From: Brachypodius melanocephalos
Taxonomy: Eukaryota > Chordata > Aves > Passeriformes > Pycnonotidae
DNA length: 64,000 bases
Assembly: GCA_013398615.1 (NCBI GenBank)
Contig: VZSR01002145.1
Location: 3,706,657-3,770,656 of the forward strand
Direction of reading: 5' to 3'
The translations under genes and the position numbers were made by a program. Positions 60,501 through 64,000 of the stretch are shown one piece after another. The notes beneath the pieces were generated by a model that made no database searches, was not told where the DNA came from, and saw only the letters and a program-made list of their open reading frames with translations. How positions within the stretch are numbered: the stretch's first letter is position 1; each line of letters starts with the position of its first letter.

Positions 60501-61328
60501 GCCATCACCCATCCTTGTGCCCCATGTTACCATGCCAGGGCACATGGCACTAGCACAAATGTCCTTTTTGTCCTGTCTGCAACAACCACAGCAGGATCTC
60601 CCCTAGTTACCAGTGCTGCTGGGATCCTCCAGTCATCCATTGTCCACTCCTTGAACAGAGCTGCCAACACCTCCTTTCTCCTCGCTATCTCCTCAGCTTT
60701 TTGTCTTTCCATCTCCTCCCTTTCCTCACGTTTGTTCTTTGCCTCAGCCTTCATCTGGGTGAGCCTGTAGGACACGGGTACAGGGATTAGAAAGATACCA
60801 TCATAGGCATGCTTAAGATTGATTAAGGCTACCCTGAAGAACAAAACAAAAGGAAGCAACTCATTGCTGAAATTCCTGTCTATGTGGAAGACATTTAATG
60901 GAATATCATCTGTGCAGCTCCCCTAGTTTTGTGTCATTTCAACAGCAACACATTTTACCTTCACATTTATAATGACATTCATCATTTATTGTGTAGATGT
61001 CCTTCAATTTCCTTTCAATTCTAGCAGGGAGACAGGTGCATAATTTTGCTACAGTTGATTTACCAACAAAATTGCATCAGTCTTCATTGTCTCCAAGCCC
61101 AAGTATCTTTTCACACAAGCACTTCACTGGCAAAGAACAATGTTCAATGAAATTTCTGAAGCAGCCTCACACAATAGAGCCCTCAGTGCCTTAGGACAGG
61201 GATAATACCTCAGCCTCTCCATCATTTTGAACACATAGAGTTTGCAGGTTTGGACTGCCAGCAGCTCCTTTTCTTTCTGCTTTTGTGTTCTTTGCTTCTC
61301 TAAACACCCAGCCATGTTTTTCCCAATC
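36425..61328 (-). CDS. EFCAB5: EF-hand calcium-binding domain protein 5, 3' 18 exons (partial)
   Basis: Exons in transcript order: 61209-61328, 60611-60764, 60274-60337, 58407-58477, 54815-54970, 50050-50119, 48496-49326, 47186-47394, 45832-45988, 43535-43824, 42702-42874, 41753-41981, 40909-41061, 39664-39761, 38658-38911, 38119-38348, 37840-37933, 36425-36552. They join in one frame to 1159 codons plus stop; the human protein is about 1500 residues, so the N-terminal part lies beyond the right edge. Domains in order: charged coiled coil (MERLRLTQMKAEAKNKREER), a degenerate EF-hand pair, a 277-codon acidic low-complexity exon, an EF-hand loop DSSACGSLELEE, then a GAF-like module (VFGILGLDTLRD) and a helical C-terminus. 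Identification rests on position beside NSRP1, orientation, and the EF-hand plus GAF order; the cellular role of the family is poorly known. Confidence 0.87.
37840..37933 (-). CDS. EFCAB5: EFCAB5 penultimate exon
   Basis: 94 bp. Encodes KLDDNLIQEIYCFDPTSSSV and QVQAELLDLIT. TTGCAG acceptor, GTAAAT donor. Confidence 0.88.
38119..38348 (-). CDS. EFCAB5: EFCAB5 exon
   Basis: 230 bp. Encodes AERVANMRHAGILFHRFMLQ, ELRECVQKLSAESFAG and VVKAVLLLLHPDWKGSEETE. Strongly helical; GTGAGA donor. Confidence 0.89.
38658..38911 (-). CDS. EFCAB5: EFCAB5 exon: second GAF-like stretch
   Basis: 254 bp. Encodes DYLFKCKDSSEVTLISVYGE, HHIAVPLHDLSRQTLSIFDI and a helix KDLQKMLKMAQAACSEILQR. The AVPLHD and LSIFDI strands recall those of the GAF-like module upstream. 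Confidence 0.88.
39664..39761 (-). CDS. EFCAB5: EFCAB5 exon
   Basis: 98 bp. Encodes NYALHKVITTDNTGQKEIHS and SPGVLLREENLL. Donor GTAGGC, acceptor CTGGCAG. Confidence 0.87.
40909..41061 (-). CDS. EFCAB5: EFCAB5 exon: GAF end and helix
   Basis: 153 bp, 51 codons, phase 0 at both ends. Encodes GVCHAFSKAYHHICMRENVL, QVAVTALDWLYPRTPS and HAVTAYLVAPGKDK. Confidence 0.9.
41753..41981 (-). CDS. EFCAB5: EFCAB5 exon: GAF-like core
   Basis: 229 bp. Encodes FAAIDQGKPIYVPKVELHGN, then KGSLLVLPLYDAHWRVFGIL and GLDTLRD. The hydrophobic strands plus GILGLD are typical of GAF domains. Confidence 0.9.
42702..42874 (-). CDS. EFCAB5: EFCAB5 exon: start of GAF-like region
   Basis: 173 bp, GTAAGA donor. Encodes DMEAHGDNKRISAYIALLEE, then ERLSPEREQ-like RLSPEREQVCLRYVACTADD and APHVLNQVLHRDMQGV. 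Resembles the first strands of a GAF fold. Confidence 0.88.
43535..43824 (-). CDS. EFCAB5: EFCAB5 exon
   Basis: 290 bp. Encodes KEQLCSRYPQLSRVGKLSPK, TFQTFLELIASTFTGSED and a helix ending PVYKAVIKALSQ. The PKTFQTFLELI piece continues the EF-hand unit begun in the previous exon. Confidence 0.9.
44255..44325 (+). mobile_element. CR1-like LINE 3' end in an EFCAB5 intron
   Basis: TTTGACTAGATGATCTTTAC followed by AGGTGCCTTCCAATCTAAAC is close to the conserved CR1 3' end. GC-rich sequence from about 43.98 kb leftwards of it may be the rest of the fragment. It is truncated and antisense to EFCAB5. Confidence 0.65.
45832..45988 (-). CDS. EFCAB5: EFCAB5 exon: EF-hand
   Basis: 157 bp. Encodes VHHMSHVAQRKQLLEALFEK followed by the loop DSSACGSLELEE and helix VVAVLSTF. 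Loop positions 1 (Asp), 3 (Ser), 6 (Gly), 9 (Glu) and 12 (Glu) fit an EF-hand; position 5 is Cys, unusual for a Ca2+ ligand. Confidence 0.9.
47186..47394 (-). CDS. EFCAB5: EFCAB5 exon with alternative acceptor
   Basis: 209 bp (215 bp if the acceptor six bases upstream is used; both keep frame). Encodes PSMAEIQNSQDSCTK, LTLPQFVQLMDNFVGEDISL and a charged helix ending in EEKMEQLEK. Donor GTAAAT is weak. Confidence 0.83.
48496..49326 (-). CDS. EFCAB5: EFCAB5 long acidic low-complexity exon
   Basis: 831 bp, 277 codons, starting PIIELQDINLMHFWGSFGDQ and ending in HDQGK. The rest is rich in Glu, Asp, Ser, Thr, Ala and Gly with few hydrophobic residues, so probably disordered. Donor GTAAAG, acceptor TTTTAG. 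Confidence 0.87.
50050..50119 (-). CDS. EFCAB5: EFCAB5 short exon
   Basis: 70 bp. TTTTTGTCTAG acceptor, GTGAAT donor. Encodes AGVLDRQKILALLRNFYDRS then LRT. It contains no ATG and was found because its neighbours require an intervening exon of length 1 mod 3; it satisfies that exactly and completes the preceding EF-hand-like helix pair. Confidence 0.85.
50120..54814 (-). other. EFCAB5: EFCAB5 intron (4.7 kb)
   Basis: AT-rich intron sequence. A short open stretch near 51.44-51.67 kb was examined and did not fit the required splice phases. No repeat family or RNA gene was recognised. Confidence 0.65.
54815..54970 (-). CDS. EFCAB5: EFCAB5 exon
   Basis: 156 bp, 52 codons, phase 0 at both ends. 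Encodes LIHSYIERISSDKFQEIVEY and later RQIFVNLFNACHYRK, a helical segment leading into a degenerate EF-hand completed by the next exon. Confidence 0.88.
54971..58406 (-). other. EFCAB5: EFCAB5 intron (3.4 kb)
   Basis: Noncoding, AT-rich. The flanking exons are both phase 0 at this junction, so no missing exon is required. Nothing else was recognised. Confidence 0.65.
58407..58477 (-). CDS. EFCAB5: EFCAB5 exon
   Basis: 71 bp. TTTTTACCAG acceptor and GTGAGA donor, encoding THDRKLKILNTLEKTVNINE and FTK. Phase 1 to 0. Confidence 0.83.
58478..60273 (-). other. EFCAB5: EFCAB5 GC-AG intron (1.8 kb)
   Basis: Intron bounded by a GC donor and a CCAG acceptor. It has a plus-strand open frame of 117 codons at 59229-59582 that shows no coding features. 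Confidence 0.65.
60274..60337 (-). CDS. EFCAB5: EFCAB5 exon with GC donor
   Basis: 64 bp, VQSALRSFPDVTDSIPEDMI then Gln. The donor is AAG followed by GCAAGT, the usual strong context of GC-AG introns, and the phase matches the next exon. Confidence 0.82.
60611..60764 (-). CDS. EFCAB5: EFCAB5 exon: coiled coil and degenerate EF-hand
   Basis: 154 bp. CCTACAG acceptor, GTAACT donor. Encodes LTQMKAEAKNKREEREEMER, continuing to KEVLAALFKEWTMDDWRIPA, which looks like a degenerate EF-hand lacking several ligands. Confidence 0.88.
61209..61328 (-). CDS. EFCAB5: EFCAB5 exon (first in window)
   Basis: 120 bp. Encodes IGKNMAGCLEKQRTQKQKEK and ELLAVQTCKLYVFKMMERL. The acceptor (TGGAG) is only moderately good, so the 5' edge is less sure than the GTATTA donor. 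Confidence 0.75.
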
Positions 61329-64000
61329 CTCCATTTCACAGAACAAAAGAAGTGAATAAAATTGATCCCGAATTCATCTGCTTTGATTTCGACTTGGTTA
61401 ATTTATGAAATGGGGGAAAAAACCTTTGGGAAGGTCAAAATGTTTAAAGCCAAATGATCAGTTCATATGGAGAGAACAGCTCCTGTTTGTGGAGGCTGCT
61501 GGAATCTCTCTGCACTGAGGCAGCTGCTCATCTTCATGGCCTTCACACTCTCTGTAGCTACTCAGAGAAAGCAGAATTGCTCCTCTTTTGTACCTGAGAA
61601 CTCCAAAAACTGTATTTTAGCTAATGATTCCTGCTCCCTTCTTCCCCCTGTGTTTCACATGCTGCGAAATGGGCTGATCCTGTCCCTGCCCTCTTCCATT
61701 CCTCTAGGGTCATCCTACAAATTACAGCCCGTGAATATGTTCTTTAATGAACAGAAAGACCTGTTTTACATGTCACAGCTCACACTCAGTTTTATCACAA
61801 GGTCATTGTTCTTCATGGCCATTTATCACAGAGGTTTCTTAATGAATCATTTTCTTCCTTAATCGATGGTGGGAATTGCACAAGTGCTGCTGAGGAAGCT
61901 CAGCCTCGGGTACTTTGATAGCAAGGGAAGGGGAAAATATTTTCCCATCTTCTGACTCCTTCCCAGAGCCAGAGAAGAGAAAAGCAGGAATGCAGCAGGT
62001 ACCAACCTAAGTGGACAAACAGAGTTTTCTCCAAAGTCTGGTGCAGCAGAAAGAGAAAACCAGAGCATTTGTAGAGATATCTCCTCCTCTGGAGCTATCT
62101 GCAAACTGGAAGCAGAGCCTGGGCTGTGCTCAGAGCTGCCAAGGTGCTTTGGTGATTAATTTGGACAGTTTCCAGCACAAGATACATTCTGTGCTGCACC
62201 TGCACTGGGCTGGAGTTTTGCATTCATTTCTAGGGTCCTAAAACTGAGCAGCTGCATCCTCTGCCTGGTGTCCTTCAGACAATAATGGCAAAACAGGGAA
62301 AACAGCACCCGGCACCCGTTGCAAAGGGAGCTCATTTCAGATCAGACATTTCCAGAAAAGATGAGATGGCAGCGAGGTGACTTCTCCCTGCAGAACCAAA
62401 CATGTTTCCTCAGGAACAGAGCTGCCTGCCTCCCACACAGGGATGGGTGACTCAGCCAGAAGGACTCCCATCCCTGGACAAAGGCTCTGTTTCAGGTATC
62501 AGTCCACATGCATAAGGAATTTCTCCCATCTGTTCTCCTTTCTGCCTTGACTCCCAGTCAGGTGGCAGTTAAGGAGAAACTGGAGGAAGTCCAAAAGAGC
62601 TCACTGAGGATAGGTAAGTGTTAGATGGGAATCTGTGGTGAATTCTGCTTTGCCTGAAGGTAGTGCCAAGGCTCCCAGATGCTTCATTTGGGCCAGAATT
62701 TCATTCCTCACCTTTCTGGTGCTTGTGTGAGAGGTGCTGGGCACAGACTGGCATCGCTCTTGTAACAATTTTGGCCTGTTTGAAATCCAGTGGCTCACAT
62801 GAGGAGTCTCACTGCTGTGTGGTGGTGTTAAAATCCTGTGTTGCTGTGATTTAAGAATCCCATGCAAATCCCACAATGCAGCCATCACAAATATGTAAAT
62901 CCTGAGCTGCTGTGAATGCAAATCCCATGATACTACTACCAGTGGATATGTAAAACCTGCTACAGTCATGATTACAGAACCCCCCTGGCAATGCTGTCTA
63001 TGGAGATATTTATTTCTGCAAGTCTTGATAGTCACTTCCTTTGACTCAGCTCTGAGAGCTACAAACTGGGAACCTGTCTCCAAATGTAAAGATGGGCTTA
63101 ACAGCCAAGGTCAATATAACAGGTCACAGGTAGCCAAAACTTTGCACTCAACAGGAAATCTGTCCTCTCCAGAAACAAGCTCTGATTCACAATGAAAGCC
63201 AAGTGTATTTTAGGAGGGGAAAATAAGCCCATAAAGCAGAATCAAACAAAAGCCCAATCCAAAACCCCAGGAAATTTCATGTATTTTGGTTCAATTATTT
63301 TTTCAAAATGAACCTGAGATATGGTCCTGTATCCAGGTGTCCCTCTGTGAAACAACAGGAATGATAAAACTGTTCCCAAAGCAAAGGTGTGGCAAGGCTG
63401 ACATCCTAAACATTCCTCCAGAACGACCTGTGCTTGAGTAAAAACTCACTGAAAGACATATTTCCCCAGCTCATTTCTTTCAGTGGACCAACATTTTAAA
63501 AAAAGAAAATAAAACTGAAATCCTTTTACCAGTGACTGTATGAAATTCACTTCTCACACTGCTTTTTTTGTATTCACATCAGGCATGTTCCTACAAACTG
63601 CAGCAATATGTTTAATGGAAATGTGGAGACAGAAGCTCAGATAGAGAGACTTAACACATCCTTTTAAGCATTATGATACTGGGAACTTCAATTATCTTCA
63701 TTTAGGGTTTATGCATAAGACATGTCAACATTTTACTTCCCTAATTCCTGACACTGAAACCAATTTTCAAGGTGTATGCACTATTTATGCAAATAGAGAG
63801 TCATTCAAACAGAAGTCATTATTCTACAAACACAGATACAGAATAAAGTGATCTAGTAGTGAATGAGTAATTTTGACATTAATCACAGTCACCTCTGGAT
63901 CATCTGTGAACTGAAAAGTTCACATCTACATTTTCCTGAACAGAGCAATGAAAATAAAACATTATTGTTCATGTAATGCTCTCTCATTCTAACCTTAGCA
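61329..64000 (-). other. EFCAB5: Right edge: EFCAB5 intron sequence, upstream exons not recognised
   Basis: The exon at 61209-61328 begins inside a codon, so at least one more coding exon lies upstream. I could not identify it with confidence in this stretch. A degenerate repeat is seen at about 62.84-63.01 kb. Confidence 0.55.
62835..63012 (+). repeat. Degenerate tandem repeat, about 55-66 bp units
   Basis: Three loosely similar units start with CCTG at 62835, 62901 and 62956 and contain GCTGTGA-like and AATCCCAT-like parts before an ATATGTAAA-like end. Divergence is high. Confidence 0.4.

Noticed and set aside
62712..62775. 64-bp segment between an ACAG acceptor and a strong GTGAGG donor on the minus strand
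   Set aside because: The phase could fit an upstream EFCAB5 exon, but the peptide shows no recognisable similarity, so it is not called.
62601..63083. 160-codon minus-strand frame near the right edge
   Set aside because: Composition and repeats look noncoding, and no family motif is seen.
1..64000. CRISPR, phage, operon or other prokaryotic systems; tRNA or rRNA genes
   Set aside because: The window is vertebrate nuclear DNA with split genes; nothing resembling these was seen.

Overview
The window is vertebrate nuclear DNA, most likely from a bird. Three split genes with GT-AG introns and vertebrate orthologues occupy it, introns are short, and CR1-type repeat ends are present. The gene order SLC6A4 - NSRP1 - EFCAB5, with the last two in the same orientation and SLC6A4 convergent to them, matches the conserved synteny I recall from human 17q11.2. 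I cannot name the species.

Layout. 1 to about 8677: AT-rich upstream DNA with no recognisable coding exon; it may hold the promoter and untranslated first exon(s) of SLC6A4. 8823-19670 (+): complete coding region of the serotonin transporter SLC6A4 in 13 coding exons (668 codons plus stop), with a probable 3' UTR of about 2.9 kb. About 22.6-23.3 kb: short gap between two converging 3' ends. 23870-35331 (-): complete coding region of NSRP1, a nuclear-speckle splicing regulator, in 7 exons (580 codons plus stop), starting in a CpG island at about 35.15-35.74 kb. 36425-61328 (-): the 3' 18 exons of EFCAB5 (1159 codons plus stop), an EF-hand and GAF-like protein whose 5' end lies beyond the right edge.

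Exon boundaries were set by hand from splice consensus and reading phase. In all three genes the phases close without a frameshift across every junction, and exon lengths agree with codon counts. The three genes are not known to share a pathway; they are neighbours by ancient synteny. EFCAB5 and NSRP1 lie head to tail with only about 0.5-1 kb between the end of one and the start of the next.

I found no sign of a previously undescribed system. The points most worth a second look are: an expanded threonine tract in the SERT N-terminus; two TM3 substitutions next to the SERT drug-binding site; an in-frame 51-bp triplication in NSRP1; a GC-AG intron and a tandem acceptor in EFCAB5; a long acidic, probably disordered exon in EFCAB5; and a possible second GAF-like module in EFCAB5.
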